Shown: positions 35,164 to 47,235 of the stretch, in pieces
How the letters are laid out: every line of letters begins with the position of its first letter
How positions within the stretch are numbered: the stretch's first letter is position 1
From: Guyanagaster necrorhizus
Lineage: Eukaryota; Basidiomycota; Agaricomycetes; Agaricales; Physalacriaceae
NCBI RefSeq assembly: GCF_019112545.1
Contig: NW_025064920.1
Location: 276,759 to 340,758 of the forward strand
Reading direction: 5' to 3'
Length of the DNA: 64,000 nucleotides
Position numbers and translations under genes: made by a program
Notes under the pieces: model-generated
The model's database searches: none
Seen by the model: only the letters and a program-made list of their open reading frames with translations
Told to the model about the DNA's origin: nothing

Positions 35164-35732
35164 GAAATCACCTCGAATAGCCCAGTCGGTTGCCAGAATA
35201 AAGAGGACGTGGCATAATGGACAGGCTACCGTGCAATATGCAAGAGAAGGGAGCGGGGGAGGCTGATGTGATAGCAGTCTTGGAACTGGTGAACAAATGA
35301 CACAGGTACATTTCTGCTAAAGTCGTGCGTCGCCGTTGATTTTTATCAAGACAGATTAGATTGAATATTATATCGTGTAGGCTTTGGTAAATACTTAAAT
35401 ACTTACTTATAGCCTAAGTCCCTGCCATAGATACTGGTCACTATGTGTTGTTGGAGATAGTCGCTGGAGCGCTGGAAGCCCCAGAAGAGTCATCGTCGTG
35501 CAAAAAAGTCGCCGAGGGGGTTAGATAGCGATATCATGGCAGCAGCAACACGAGAATGATGAGGACAGGACAGTAAGAACGGTCTTCCAAGCAGCTACTG
35601 GTGGTATAGATGAAGGAATGACACTCCCTGAGGCACTGGATGCCCCAGGGGAAGTTGTTGCCTATCCAAGTAATAAGAATAAGCGCGCTCCTATAGCGCT
35701 TAAATCATTCGTCACGTTGACCTAGTACCACC
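35164..35732. other. Intergenic, nothing recognised
   Basis: No ORF or repeat is recognised between the GST pseudogene and the F-box gene. A perfect-stem word AGCGCGCTCCTATAGCGCTT near 35,690 lies about 45 bp upstream of the F-box start codon. Confidence 0.4.
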
Positions 35733-37437
35733 ATGCCCCTTCTAGCGTTACCCACAGAACTGCTAGAGAAGATTGTTATTATGGTAAGCCAGAGTCCTGA
35801 GCTTTTTACTTCACCTAACTCTTCTTTGTAGACTGATCCTCGTACCAGCAGTCGTCAAGCAATCCGACTGACATGCAGAACTCTCTGCGACGTTGCCACG
35901 CCTTTTGTTTTCGAACATTTCTATATAGATTTCGCGAAGATTGAAACACATAAGTCTCGTACAATCCGTTTCCTCAAAGAGCTTTCACAGGGTCGACGAT
36001 TGGCCAGATTCATCCGATCTCTGTATTTCCTTACATCCAGCGGCACCTACAAGCCTAAATTCAGCGGTATTTGGGGTGCAAAAACATTTTCCCAGAGAGT
36101 GGGGAGACTTATTTTGGCAGCCGTGCTGCAGATGCAAGGTTTGCAAGAATTCCAGTGAGTAGTCAATTTCCTCCCGAGTCCCTGGAAATCAATTCAGTGA
36201 TGCAGTTGGAAGGAGCTCAGAAAAGCAAAGATGTGCTCAGAGATAATGGATCAAATCATTCATTCACTAAGCGATCGTCCTCATCTCCATTTTGTTTCGA
36301 TATCAGCGTATGGAATCGACGACGACATCCCTTGCGCACCATTCCATGGTTTAACCCGCCTGAAGATTAGCGGACATGGTTCTTTGGATTATGTTCCTGC
36401 CATCATCGCAAACAGTCCAAATCTATCCACGCTCGGTGTTATTATCGATCGCTGTGAATCTCCTCCACCGCACTTTCCTGTGCTCTCTCTCTTCAGTGCA
36501 TTCGCTGAGGGAACACATAGCTCTGTGCGGTCAGTGATGCTTGTAGGCCATTACTTCAGTCTGGAGCCGTCAACTATTCCTGCCCTTATCCCACACTTGC
36601 GGAACTTGTCGGAATTCTGCTTGCCACTTGGCTTTATTGTTCCCGATGAGTTCTGGAACGCATTGCTTGACGCAGATGTGCACCTTCCTCGCGTGATATC
36701 ACCCTATACAGCACTTACTAATTCTTTCCTGCATTATCTTGGAGCTTATCATGGATTGAAGGTGTTACATCTGTCTCTGGGTGCACCCGGAAATGACCAA
36801 ACCGATACACGATTATTTCTCCGTCGCATCATCCCAGCACACTCGTCGAGTTTAACAAGTATCCTGGTTCAACCTGAATATGCAGGATCCTGGTGTTTCG
36901 ATATTCCCATGCTCAAAGCTCTATTACTCTGCACCAATCTTGAGCACATTGGAATCAGTGTCGATATGCAGAGGGCTCAAGTGAAACACGACGAAAACGT
37001 CATTGTGAGTTTTCCGTTCAACTGCATCCCCTTCATGGACTTGACAAACGGAATATTTACAGACAAAACTGCTGGAGAATGTGCAACATTGGCATTCTCT
37101 GAGACGGCTGGAAATTGCGGCGATGTCTACTGATCCCACGGCCCGTTCTCCCAGTACTGCTGATGAAGAAAAATCTCTCAAGAGGGATATTTGTGTTCAC
37201 ATTGTGAATTGTCTAATGAAATTCGGGTGCACAGACCCGACCCCTCAGATGCTCAAGCTGATGATCGATACGGATTTTATACACGATCTTCAGCTTTGCC
37301 TATTCGAGCCTAATTCGCAGATCTACAATTTTTTTTCGCCACGCTTCCCGGAGATGTGGAGGGATGATGTGAAAGCTATCCCAATTCTTGACAAGATCGA
37401 AGAGGAGGTTATTCGTTTCAGATATGTTTTACCTTGA
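35733..37437 (+). CDS. F-box protein with leucine-rich-type C-terminus (intact)
   Basis: Four exons (35,733-35,783, 35,832-36,154, 36,206-37,004 and 37,063-37,437), each separated by a GT-AG intron of 48-58 nt, join in frame to 515 aa. The N-terminus (MPLLALPTELLEKIVIM, then RQAIRLTCRTLCDVATPFVFEHFY, cited in parts) has the typical fungal F-box spacing: LPxELLEKI, an LTCR..CD pair and a VFEHFYID continuation. The middle and C-terminus contain leucine-rich strand/helix units such as LTRLKISGHGSLDYVPAI, LKVLHLSLG and LKALLLCTNLEHIGI. F-box proteins bind Skp1 and select substrates for SCF ubiquitin ligases; the target is unknown. The start lies after ACCACC in a good fungal context (CACCATG). 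No partner genes are adjacent. Confidence 0.8.
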
Positions 37438-39650
37438 TGAGTAGTGCTACGAGCTATGTCTATGGAATATACACACTGTACAAGACTTATTTTGGGTGCA
37501 AAGTCTCAATTTTATTTATATCTAGAGGATGGCAAGATATCCAAGGAATTCTTTCTTGGTAGGAGTGGCTCTTGTGATAAGGTATGTGCTGGATCACGTT
37601 GTTAGGAGGAATTCGTGACGGGATTCATTTGTATCCTACTTTATTGTGCAGCCATCAAAGCTTACTTGTGAAATCATACTTAATGCCTCCATCTTAGAAG
37701 ACACGTATACAAGCTCGCCTGTAGAATGGTGCATTGGCCATCAATTCCAATTGCTGTTCAAAGTACCAGCCATAAAGGTTGGCAAGATCTGGTGAGTCCA
37801 CTAAGCCCATTCCTAGGCTAGACTTGTGTTCATAGAATTGAGCAGTGTACTACAAAACAGTGCAAGACCAGGTGTTGGTTACCGATGAGGGATTTAAGAA
37901 AGATTTGTTCATAACATAAGTCTTCCTCCGTAGGAGCCCCATAATGTTCTTCGTACAAATGTATAATCACGTCGAGACATCTTTGTATTGGAATCTTATA
38001 TTATTAGAACGCACAGAGCGAAAGCTAAAAGTCAAAGAACAAAACATTGGTTCTAAGAGTGTCACCCAAAAGTCCAGCCTGCATTTTCCATCCAAGTGGA
38101 CAACATGCTCTGGCACACGAACGGGCATTCACAAGGGTGATCTCCCTCTCACAGTCAAATGAGGCTTGCCGTTCCAAGTGCCAAAAGGTTTTTTTAAAAA
38201 AGGAGGGTGCTCCGTCGCACAGAAACGGGATGAAAAATTCTCTGCTGTAACCCTAACCCCAGGCAAACTCAGGGTTGTAGGGGCTTGACATGGACTGCAG
38301 ATCTACCTTACCTCATAAAAGTCCCAAATCATGCCAGACACCAACTCCGATTCGTCCTCAAACGGCAGCAGATGCAACAAACGAAACAGGGGCGAACGTG
38401 GCTGACTTCTGGTCTCAATGGTCGGCTCCGGTGTCCGGTGACTACGTATTGAAGAGAAGGACATGGCTAAGCAGAATTAGAGTTGGCACAGGAGTAGCGA
38501 AGCATGACATACCTTCTCGTTGGGTCAAAGCCGTGCAGTGGTAGAGCTGAGAAGAGACCTGGAATGCTGCTCGCCGGACATCATGCGCAAAAGACGCCAT
38601 TCATCAAATGCCCGCGTCGTCTTAGAGTCTAGATGCAAACGGTGAGATGAAAGACAATTTCAACGTGTCAGGTAACTTACCTGCTATGTGTCCGGAAATG
38701 TTTTACTGTCACTTACTTCTTATTGCTGCGAATTGGCTACGAGTATTTGGATACATAGCCTCGGCGTAGGGCAAGGGAAGGCAGACATGGATGAGCGTAT
38801 CGCAACCTGGGAAATTGATGGCATGGCATCGTCACTCGGCAAAAGGCAATCCGTCGTCCCGAATCAAAACTCGGTGTCCAAGCAGCCTCTGAGTTTCTCC
38901 CTCGAAGGCCTCTTCGCAGACTTGCCATCGATCCTGACTGCCCTGAGGTGGCCGGAAGAAGAGGGTGTAAACACAGATCCACTTCTGCTCTCCGGTACTT
39001 ATGCGCCTAGCTTCTTTCGCCAAGTCCTGACACGTTCCATGCATGAGATGCAAAAGTTTTGCGGCCAGGCAGCGGATTCGCATGAGGATGATGGCCCATA
39101 GCGGAGCGTCAAGGAGAACTTGGACGCGATGAAATACAAGTGGTCCGAAGCCATTGAACCGGACGACTCGTGAATCCGTCTGGAGGATGTTATGAGGGGA
39201 AAAAAAAACAACAAAGGACAATAGACATTAGACAACGCACCCATAGTTCTTCCCAGCCTCTCCGAACACGAATTAGAGAAAGAAATTGATACGCCTTCGC
39301 GCTTGCTGCCCGAGCCAGATGATAGAAAGCAAATCTTCGTATCCAAATAGGTCTCTGACTTTCTTCGCACGTGTAGCAGTTTTGCAAGATATACAGGGAC
39401 GTACTCTTTCAAAGCCACCTGGTAGGGTACCTAAGATTTGTCCAGAATGCCGATTGCAGAAGGCCCAAGCGAACACGATGCGAGAAAGAGTATTGATCGT
39501 CAAGTCCCCGGCGAAAACCAAGCACACATCCAGTCCGTGGTCTGAAAGGCAGGAGCCCAAAGTCCAAGTTGGCTGCGTCAGTCTGCAGAGCTTGGAGGTA
39601 CTTCCTACTCCGGCCATTTACGCGAGGGGGTTTGGGCCCGCGAGTGTTCA
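37438..39650. other. Low-information stretch, no gene supported
   Basis: Overlapping open frames occur on both strands at 38,688-39,418 (minus frames 38,832-39,221 and 38,999-39,418; plus frame 38,688-39,101). None shows a recognised domain or a clear exon structure, so I do not call a gene. The rest looks intergenic. Confidence 0.4.
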
Positions 39651-39659
39651 AGAGTCCGG

Positions 39660-42250
39660 AGGAAAACTTCGACTCTCGTCCGTCCGAGGGCAAATCCAGG
39701 GCACATACATAACGCATATGCATTGTACTTGAAAGCACATATACCGAGCGGTACGGCCTGCAAATTTCTGGATAAATGTTGGTTCTGTTTGCAAGGATGC
39801 TACATCGACTCACTCATCATCAACGGTGAGCTCATCAGAGCCCGGGGTCCATTAGAGCACGCGTGTACGGTTGATGAGGATGATGGAGGTACTTAGACGC
39901 TGTGATTGAGGCCCAGTCGCCCGCCGTGGATTGTTTTGTCAAACGTTGGAAGACCTAGAGAAGCATATCATGATCGGCTGTAAAGAATGACCGGACGAAT
40001 GACGCACCGGGAAGTCGCCTCATAGGTGGTCTTTCTCGACCTTCGCTCTTTGGATCTGGCACGTCGCACGCGGGTTACGAGCGCATATATCGAGACCGGC
40101 GAGATACGAAATCCTAGGAGAAGTGTCATTGCCTCTTAGGTTCCATATGTACCAAGCCTGGTTCCTTCGTGGTGGTATTATGAATACCTTCGGCAACTGT
40201 CATGGTGATGGCCCGTCATCGCCGAGTCTATACTGAGCTATCCAGTGAGGAACCATCCACTTTCTGCCAAAAGAATCGTCTCGAGACCTGAAGAAAGCTT
40301 GAGTGAGGATTGTGATGGAGGTTATACCACGACACACCGAGTTTTTTGGGACGGATTAACGGTAACATTATCGTGGTCCAGCTTACAAATTTACACTTTG
40401 CATTCTCGTCAACGCCAAGATGGAAGGGCCCAGGAGAAAGAGACGGATCCACGGAAACCAGAGTGGTTTCGAGCCAGTATGTAACGAGGAACCATTCTAG
40501 CTCTTCAGCGCCGCTGTGGTCTGGAGGGGAGGAACAATGCGCCTCAAAGGTAGTAATGTTGAGCGGGATGGGATTACTCGTGAACGTCGGGAGCAAGGAA
40601 GGCCGTGACTGTGACGCCATACGGACCTCCCGAGTCGTCTCACCTTTTTCCCTTCCTTCCACCATGACAACAGAACTCGTCGTTGTCGATCCTTATCATG
40701 TCGAGAACGATCTCAGTAATTCTTACCCCAGTGTGCTTGCTACCGATTGGAAGGATTGCTCGTGGAGTGTGCACCCGATACGTACCGATGTAATGAATCT
40801 TGCTCATGATCCTAGAGTTGTCAAGGTCGGTGAGACACTATTATCATTGTTGTGAGAAACTGAATGGAAAGCATAGTTACTACCTCTGCTTCACTCTCGG
40901 ATGCTGCTCTGCCCAATTCTTCCTCTGCAGATAGATGGATGCATCAATATCTGAACCGTCGTTTCAGCATGGAGGACCGAGCCAGCTTCGGTCGTCAAGG
41001 TGGAGAGGGATCCTTCAATGTCAGAGAGAGTGGATCTGCCTGGTGCTCGTGATGAAGCTGAGGCAGAGGGTGGGAACGGTTTGGCATCATCGTTGTCAAC
41101 CCCGATGGGCTGACCGATGCCGTATTGTCGTATATGGATTTGGTTGGTTCATCGCGACCGGCGCGATGGTGCTGAGTCTTCTTGTCCGTCTTGCCACGCA
41201 TGAAGTCCGCCCAGTCATTGGGCTCGTCGTATGGGTCATGGTGTATGGTGCGCCAGAGCGCCGTTCGTTCCTCCGACGCCTTCCTATCATCGTTGCGCTG
41301 CTTGCCACGGGGCAGGTACCATCTCACCCAGACGTTAGGGTCGAGGATCGGCGCATCATCTGGAGCCTCGTCCGGAACATATGGATTATCATTCGAGATC
41401 GAGAGTGTATGCCTGTGCACATCGAATGGATGGATAGGCGGCGTGTCGCTCGTTAGGGTATCGATCTCGTTCCTCCAGGCTGTAACTTGTTCGACGACCC
41501 CCAAATGGTTATCCTGCTATCAATGAGTTTCCTAGTTTCTGTACCAGTGAATGAGTGCTCACCAAAATCTCTCCTTCACAAGCAAACAGGATCTTATCCC
41601 GCTCATTTAGTGGAGTCTCCATGGCCCTTTCCCTAAAAAGCTACAGTGTTTTCAAACCCAAAGGCGCTGAGCTGCGATGTGGCAATCAATAGTTATTCCT
41701 CCGTATATGCGGTCGTAGCTCACAAGAATGTACGTCCAGTCCCAGATCTCAGACACTGGCACCTCTGAGTCCTCCATGTTGTGAGATGAGCTCATATTGG
41801 AATCTGGCAGGTTGACTTTCAATTCGCGGTCGTTGTACAAATTACAAATCACGAGCCCTGAAGACATGAGCCTTTGTTTTGTTTTCAGACAGCTGGTAAA
41901 CCACAGCGGGTACGTCTTTCTTTTTCCCATCAAGTGCTTGGATTGAGCGTTCTCTGTTAGTTTGACATCAATCATTGCTTGGTGCAAGTATAATAAATTC
42001 TGCCTGTGGTCGATTTACCTCACTTGTCGTTGACTATGACTCGCCACCGGGATACCTAACATAGATAGGGCCGTCCTCCTTTTCAAGATTTTGCTAAGAG
42101 TTCGTCTTAATGCTATTCCCTTTTACTGGTCTTCGAACCCCAATTATTGGCTGGTCAAACGAATCCCCATGGCGGACCTAGTCTAATTCTGTGGCGCAGC
42201 GTCAATCTCGCTTTACACGTCCACCGCAATGGACCAAGGTACGTGTTCAA
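39660..42250 (-). pseudogene. Unidentified gene family P, copy 2
   Basis: This is the best-preserved member. The minus strand from 41,987 reads LPDSNMSSSHNMEDSEVP and EIWDWTYILVSYDR, then (after breaks at about 41,650-41,520) a 169-codon open stretch 41,504-40,995 with VEQVTAWRNEIDTL, PIHPFDVHRHTLSI and ASEERTALWRTIHH. Further down, about 40,200-40,060, comes YIWNLRGNDTSPRIS-like sequence. The junction near 41,570 could be read as an intron (GTGAGC...GATAG). In copy 3, however, the same bases are coding (ASASFTGAEIGEL), so stops here are more likely decay. It shows no recognised domain. Confidence 0.5.
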
Positions 42251-42309
42251 TTTGTTTTCTTTCTTCCGTTACGTATCTAAACGGTATCCGCGGAAGTCTT
42301 GCGAATGTA

Positions 42310-42850
42310 TATCCGGTGCGTTACCTTTCGCTCTGTAGGACGAATCTCACGAACGACGCAGGTGCGACGAACTCCTGATACTACCCGAAAGACATTGCCA
42401 ACGATACCAACTGTTGTCACACTCGGGCTTCGTTCAATGTCGTATCCTATGGCTTTGTCCTGATGTTGGAAGGAACTCGTTGACACTTACCATCTTTTAG
42501 GCCCGCGCTCACCCCCACCGGGTCGATGACCCTCTACGCTGCCTTCTCCAGTTCAGCAATCGAGGTTTTTCCTAACGAATGCAAGGTGAAGATTCTGCCC
42601 AATGCGGAGAGCAACGATTCTCATAGATGATATAGATACCATCCTGGCTGCCCGCATATTGTCTCAAAGGACTGCACCACCACTGTTTGCGTTTTTTGGT
42701 GTCCTGTTAGCGTAGCGCAACTGGTCACACGTGAGTGCAATGAACTCCTCTCGCCTCATAACAGCGGCAAGAACCCACGTTCAATAGGCACGGGTGCGTC
42801 ATCATTTCACCCTAACAGTCGACGAACCTCATAGCTAATACAGGCAAGGT
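42310..42850 (+). repeat. Fragments of the intron-core repeat
   Basis: Several partial copies of the GTGCGT..C...TAGGACGAATCTCA core lie here: 42,318-42,345, 42,588-42,630 (as ATTCTCATAGATGA) and 42,795-42,845 (GGGTGCGTCATC...GACGAACCTCATAGC). Between them is GGGCTTCGTTCAATGTCGTA near 42,425 and a short GST-like piece, CACCGGGTCGATGACCCTC, near 42,515. Confidence 0.4.
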
Positions 42851-43039
42851 GGGGCACCTCAATAGAACGGAAGGATTATTGTTCGATATCGAAGCGAATT
42901 TTGTTTCTGTGTGATGAGGACTCCTTTCCTCCTCGCGCGTCCTGGGGGGCTAGGTTCTATATCAAGTTTGGGGGAAATTCCAGTGCATTACGTGACGAGT
43001 CTTATGGCCTCAGTACATGATTCGAAGGAAAGCATGCGT

Positions 43040-43330
43040 ACCTTATCTTCCCCCCAGATCGCGAATCTTATTCAAGGCAGGCCTCTGGCACACGACGGTC
43101 TCCCACACTTCTCACCTCCAACCAGAGGCGAAGATCTCTGAAAAACAAACAAGAAAAGACGCCTGACCAGTGGGCGGAGGCGTGACTATTCTTTCGTTTC
43201 CAGAATGTACTTACATGACTCGGTCTTGGCATTTTGCTGCCTTGTATCTTTCGATATTATTTGACATGGTCGTCGCCAGAAAGTGCTGCATCCATACCAA
43301 CATCGAGGCCCTTATCTCAACCACCTGAGC
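43040..43330 (+). repeat. 0.45-kb degenerate repeat, copy 4
   Basis: Aligns with 33,330-33,640. Shared words are GCGAATCTTATTCAAGGC, AGGCGAAGATCTCTGAAAAAC, GGCGGAGGCGTGACTATTC, CAGAAAGTGCTGCATCCATAC and ATCGAGGCCCTTATCTC. It is degenerate, with no ORF. Confidence 0.5.
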
Positions 43331-43859
43331 TATACCATTTCTTCGTGGTCGCGGAGAAACGTTGTTCCTCGGTAGAAGAATTTCCTGGGGCGGCATATAC
43401 TGGTACCTGCCTGGAGAAGGAGGGCTGATCTCGCAGCTGATTAATCGAGGTGTCTGTCTGCGTTGCTATGGAGGGCATCGAAGTTATCGCGCAAAGAGAC
43501 GACGTACCCAGCTCGTCAAAAATCCTTCTCTGATCGCGTCGTTGATGCCCTCCGTTAGCATCTCCGTGTTCAACTTTGAATCAAAACGCGAGTCCAGGTC
43601 TTTCGATACTACCATGTAAATTGTCGCCGTTCCTTTCTATTCTCTTCAGACGCGCTTCTATACAGCTTACACGACGTTCCATATTGAGGTCCGAGAGCCC
43701 GATTTGTCCTTCATGTTTAACAGGCGCGTCTGTGTACGCTCCAGTAAGACGTATATGCCAAGTACATCAATTTCTTCATATCTATGGGAAATGTAGAGGA
43801 CATGCAGATGCAGGTGTGTGGTAGAAGAGACACTGACAGAAATAAAAGAAAAAAGGAAA

Positions 43860-44030
43860 TTAATTTGATGTTCTGGCATGACCACGTGAGCGACGCGTAC
43901 CCTTGACGCGTGGATTCCAGGATAATCTCTCCACTACACGGATGGTTGACTGGTCTACATTCGTACGTCTATTCAAGATGCAAAACAAGATAGTGCACGG
44001 CGTCACGCAAGCTTCCACTCAATAGCCTTC
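43860..44030 (+). promoter_or_regulatory. Repeated promoter block with CACGTG (diverged copy)
   Basis: A third copy of the block at 25,349-25,496 and 50,868-51,015. It has CACGTG (43,883-43,888), GATAATCTCTCC, CGTACGTCTATTCAAGAT and a TCAATAGCCTTCCA end. The TATAAAA is reduced to GCAAAACAAGA, and the ATG of the downstream 58-codon ORF is lost (CACGCAAGC). No long ORF follows. Confidence 0.5.
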
Positions 44031-44039
44031 CAGTGCAAA

Positions 44040-44990
44040 AGTCTGAACGGTATGTATTTCAGAAAAGCGGAGCTACTTTCCTCTGCGACGGAATACCTGT
44101 GTCCTACATAGCGTGAATTGACAGACTGATTCCCTCAGCGAAGAAACATACCATACCCATGACCATGACTCTTCCAGGACCCGCACCAATCCAGAGTCTG
44201 GGCTCTGCTTCGAACCATGATATTGACAGATTTCGTCGAAGATCTTCACATAATGTCCCAGCGTTGAAGAACAGGGTTGACCCAAAAGAAAGGGAGGGTA
44301 AGGAGTGGTTGCGCTACGTAGAGAAATTTGGCTTGCGAACACGCAGAACAATGACCATGAAAATATACAGTCTGAGATCACTCCGCGACGCACAGACGGG
44401 CTCGTTCTACCACTCGCAATGACAGTCCGCTGGTCGCTGCTCTGATGACTGCGAGAGATTCATTGAGGTATTCTCCTGTAACCATGGTAGTCTGGAAAGG
44501 GTCCGTATAGGGGCGAAACATTGACACGGGCACACTGTATCGACACGGTGGAAGAGAAAAGGAGATTCGTCAAAAGCCGACACCGCCCTCGCTTCAGCAT
44601 CCACCATGGACCTTGTGCCAGTACACTACCAACACAGACACTCTGTGCGTACAGTTGGCTCTACTCGTTGTGATCAGTCTCTACCTGATCACTTCTTCCC
44701 CGTTCCGCTCGTGGTCTCATCGCCAGTATCATTGACGAGTCCGTTTGGAAAAAAAAAAAGTCTGTCGGGACGTCCACACCTCTCCACCCTTTCGTGCATT
44801 CGCTTCCGAGTTGCCAGGCCATGGTTGTATCTTGTAGGTCCTGTGGATTTGCTTCATGCATTTACCCCAGTGATATCAATACGAGCGTCCATGAACCGTA
44901 CATCCGCTGGATGACCCATTCCCGCTACTTAGTAAATCTCGCCCGTACTGCTGTATGTGCATAACCCAAGCTGAACTGTACTCCTTACAG
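44040..44990. other. Mixed remnants upstream of a GST relic
   Basis: Short open frames lie at 44,073-44,393 (minus) and 44,606-44,914 (plus), without recognised domains. The part 44,600-44,990 resembles the upstream blocks of the other GST copies (ACCTTGTGCCAGTAC..ACCAACAC near 44,610; CCTGTGGATTTGCTTCATGC near 44,840; CTACTTAGTAAATCTCGCCC near 44,925). It is a decayed GST promoter that still holds TTAGTAA. Confidence 0.45.
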
Positions 44991-44997
44991 TCCCAGC

Positions 44998-45330
44998 ATA
45001 ATTACCCTGTACGACCTTCCGTCCAAGGCAGCCTTCCTCATGAACTGTGATAATCTGGCGGACGAGGACGCGTATATTTTATAATCTCATCATAAACTGA
45101 CCAGGCAATGCCGCAGGTATGCGTTAAAACTCAAAAATTTACCCTACCGCACTGAGCTCCCCGAAGGTCGGCGCTCCCCCCCCAGCACGTAATCCGATGT
45201 CTCCTTTCCCTTCTACAGCATCCCCATCATCCAAGACGACTCTACTGGTGCCGCCGTCGCAGTCTATCTTGACAAGACATACCCCTCCTCCTCCCATCCC
45301 ACCGGGACGACAACCCTTTGAAGCTTTCTC
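44998..45330 (+). pseudogene. Glutathione S-transferase relic (copy D)
   Basis: The start codon position reads ATA instead of ATG (44,998-45,000), followed by ATTACCCTGTACGACCTTCC. The intron is visible (GACGCGTATATTTT...CCGCAG), then exon 2 begins TATGCGTTAAAACTC, then CCCTACCGCACTGAGCTCCCC with an internal deletion. CAAGACGACTCTACTGG and a short end near CCACCGGGACG follow. The whole C-terminal domain is gone. It is the most damaged recognisable GST copy. Confidence 0.7.
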
Positions 45331-45359
45331 CAGCCATTCTCAAAACCTTTGACAACCAT

Positions 45360-46560
45360 CATTGTCGAGTCTATATAGTGCTTTTCTAGGTGAGTGGAGA
45401 TTGATACCACGACGCACTGAGTTCATTTTCCGTAAATCAAGGGTATTATTATGGGCCATCTCACCAACAAACTCGCCAAAGTGAAAGAGGCGGGTCTGCA
45501 AGATTTTCGCCGGTCAAGAACAAAGCCAGTATGTCATGGAGAATCATACCAGCTCTTCAACGCCATCGGAGTCTGGAGGGAGGCACAATGGATATTAGCG
45601 TGTTATTGTTGATGGGGATGAAATTATTCATGGACGCCGGGAGCGAGCAAGGCCAAGACTATAAAGCTATATTATCCTCTCCTCCTTTTCCCTTCCTTCC
45701 ACAACGCCAGACAATTCCTACCATCGTTGAGAACGACCTCAACAAGCCCTACAGCTTCCAATGGAAAACACCGCTCTTGGACCGTGGTCCTAATACCAAG
45801 CGATCAGATGATGATATCTTTTCAAGGTCGGCTCGACACAATCTTAATGGTGTCGAACCGACCTTGATAAGATATTTACCATGAAGAACTGAATAGAAAT
45901 CATAGCTATGACGTCTGGCCCCTCAGACGGTGTTCGTTGCTCTGAGGCCTTCAATCGTCGTAGCGCTGCCTGCTGAGGACGGTCAGTAGGTACTATCTCT
46001 CCCAGACATGGGCATCAAGGGTCGGTGTGTTGTCTGGAGCCTACCTGGAACATATGGATCATCATTCAATGTTGAGAGCGTATGGCGGTGTGGATCGAAA
46101 GGATGGATAGGCGTCGCTCGGTATAACATCGACCTTGCTCATCCAGGCCATAACCTGTTCGGTGACCCTTAGATGATTGTCCTTGCTACCACTGAGTTCC
46201 CCAATTTCCGCACCAGTGAATGATGCACTTGCCAAAATCTCTCCTCCACAGGCAAACAGCATCGCACCGTGCTCTTTTAGCGGGGTCCTATCCCTCAAAG
46301 CTATAACGTTTCCGAAACCGAAGACGTCTATCAGCGATGTGGCGAGCAGTGGCGACTCTTCCATATAGACAATCGTGGCTCACCAGCGTGTGTGTCCAAC
46401 CTCATACCTCAGATACCGGTACATCCCAGTTCTCCATGTTGCGAGGCGAGTTCATGTTGTAAGCTGGCAGGTTGATTTTCAATTCTTTGTGGCCATTCTA
46501 ATTACAAATCATGAAGCCTGAAGACAACAGGCCATTGTTTTCTTTTTCAGATGCCTGGCC
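45360..46560 (-). pseudogene. Unidentified gene family P, copy 3
   Basis: The minus-strand frame 46,364-46,062 is open and reads FGFGNVIALRDRTPL, MLFACGGEILASASFTGA (in parts) and NHLRVTEQVMAWMSK. It aligns with broken sequence of copies 1 and 2 and shows that the FACGGEILASASFTGAEIG region was once coding. The left part (45,500-45,900) matches the 40,500-40,860 region. The copy is shortened internally, and a near-perfect hairpin lies within it at 45,814-45,875. Confidence 0.5.
45814..45875. other. 26-bp-arm near-perfect hairpin
   Basis: The arms 45,814-45,839 and 45,850-45,875 are reverse complements over 26 positions with two mismatches, and the loop is about 10 nt. Related copies of this locus (near 40,815 and 31,505) have only one arm, with TCAAGGTCGG-type sequence at 40,815. 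The second arm was therefore added here. It could fold into a small pre-miRNA-like stem if transcribed, or reflect a snap-back templated repair event. Confidence 0.65.
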
Positions 46561-46848
46561 ATGCTATTATTGAATAAATAGTTAAGCAATATAGATATGA
46601 CATGCGCTGTTTGGCACAATTGTATACTACATCATTGATCTCGGTTCGATTCCGAGGGGCTCCATAACCTCTCAGATTTCAGGCATTTCCTTTTTCTGAA
46701 CATTGAGGTATGTATAATGGAAATTGGAAGTTAGAACTTTGAAGCAATATTTAATAAAGGAGACCTAAGTTTTCAATGCTTCACTCACTTCAGCTTCGGG
46801 CACGTGGAGCGCAGACTTCTACGTTACTCTGTCTTGTCACCTCTTTTC

Positions 46849-47235
46849 TCGATGTCATTCAACATGGACAACGAGTCGCCACAAAGTGCTACGTCCGTAT
46901 CGATGCCATGGCCATTGTCTGAAGAAATCTCTGCCCGGGTGATGCCATCCTGTTGCTGGCAGCTAGCGGATGAGGTACGCACACGTTTTGTCACCGATCA
47001 TCTCGAGCCGATGAATCGATATTGCAGATACTGGTCTGAACCTCGAAATTCTACCATACCAAAGTGTCTACATCCGACGTCAAGGCTCTCACCAAACGGG
47101 TTGGCACGGCTGCTTGACAACGATGGCTCTCCTTATCCTTCAGCCAAGACAACTCTACCTGTCCCAATAAAACGTAGCGCCGACCCTCTTTTGGGTCTGT
47201 GCTCATCCCACAGAGATGACGAGCGTCCAACCTGA
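46849..47235 (+). pseudogene. Gene-like remnant with GST-like fragment (copy 2)
   Basis: The counterpart of 21,700-22,050. The frame from MSFNMDNESPQSATS stays open to 47,235 here. The segment 47,025-47,130 in another frame resembles GST exon 2 (LEILPYQSVY, then DVKALTKRVG). A plausible history is an old GST copy whose first exon was replaced. The open frame probably has no function. Confidence 0.35.

Noticed and set aside
38688..39418. Overlapping ORFs of 129-139 codons on both strands
   Set aside because: No strand is favoured by domains, intron signals or conservation. Open frames this long are expected by chance at this base composition.
41525..41575. GT-AG intron in family P copy 2
   Set aside because: The homologous bases in copy 3 read as continuous coding sequence, so the stops here are better explained by decay.
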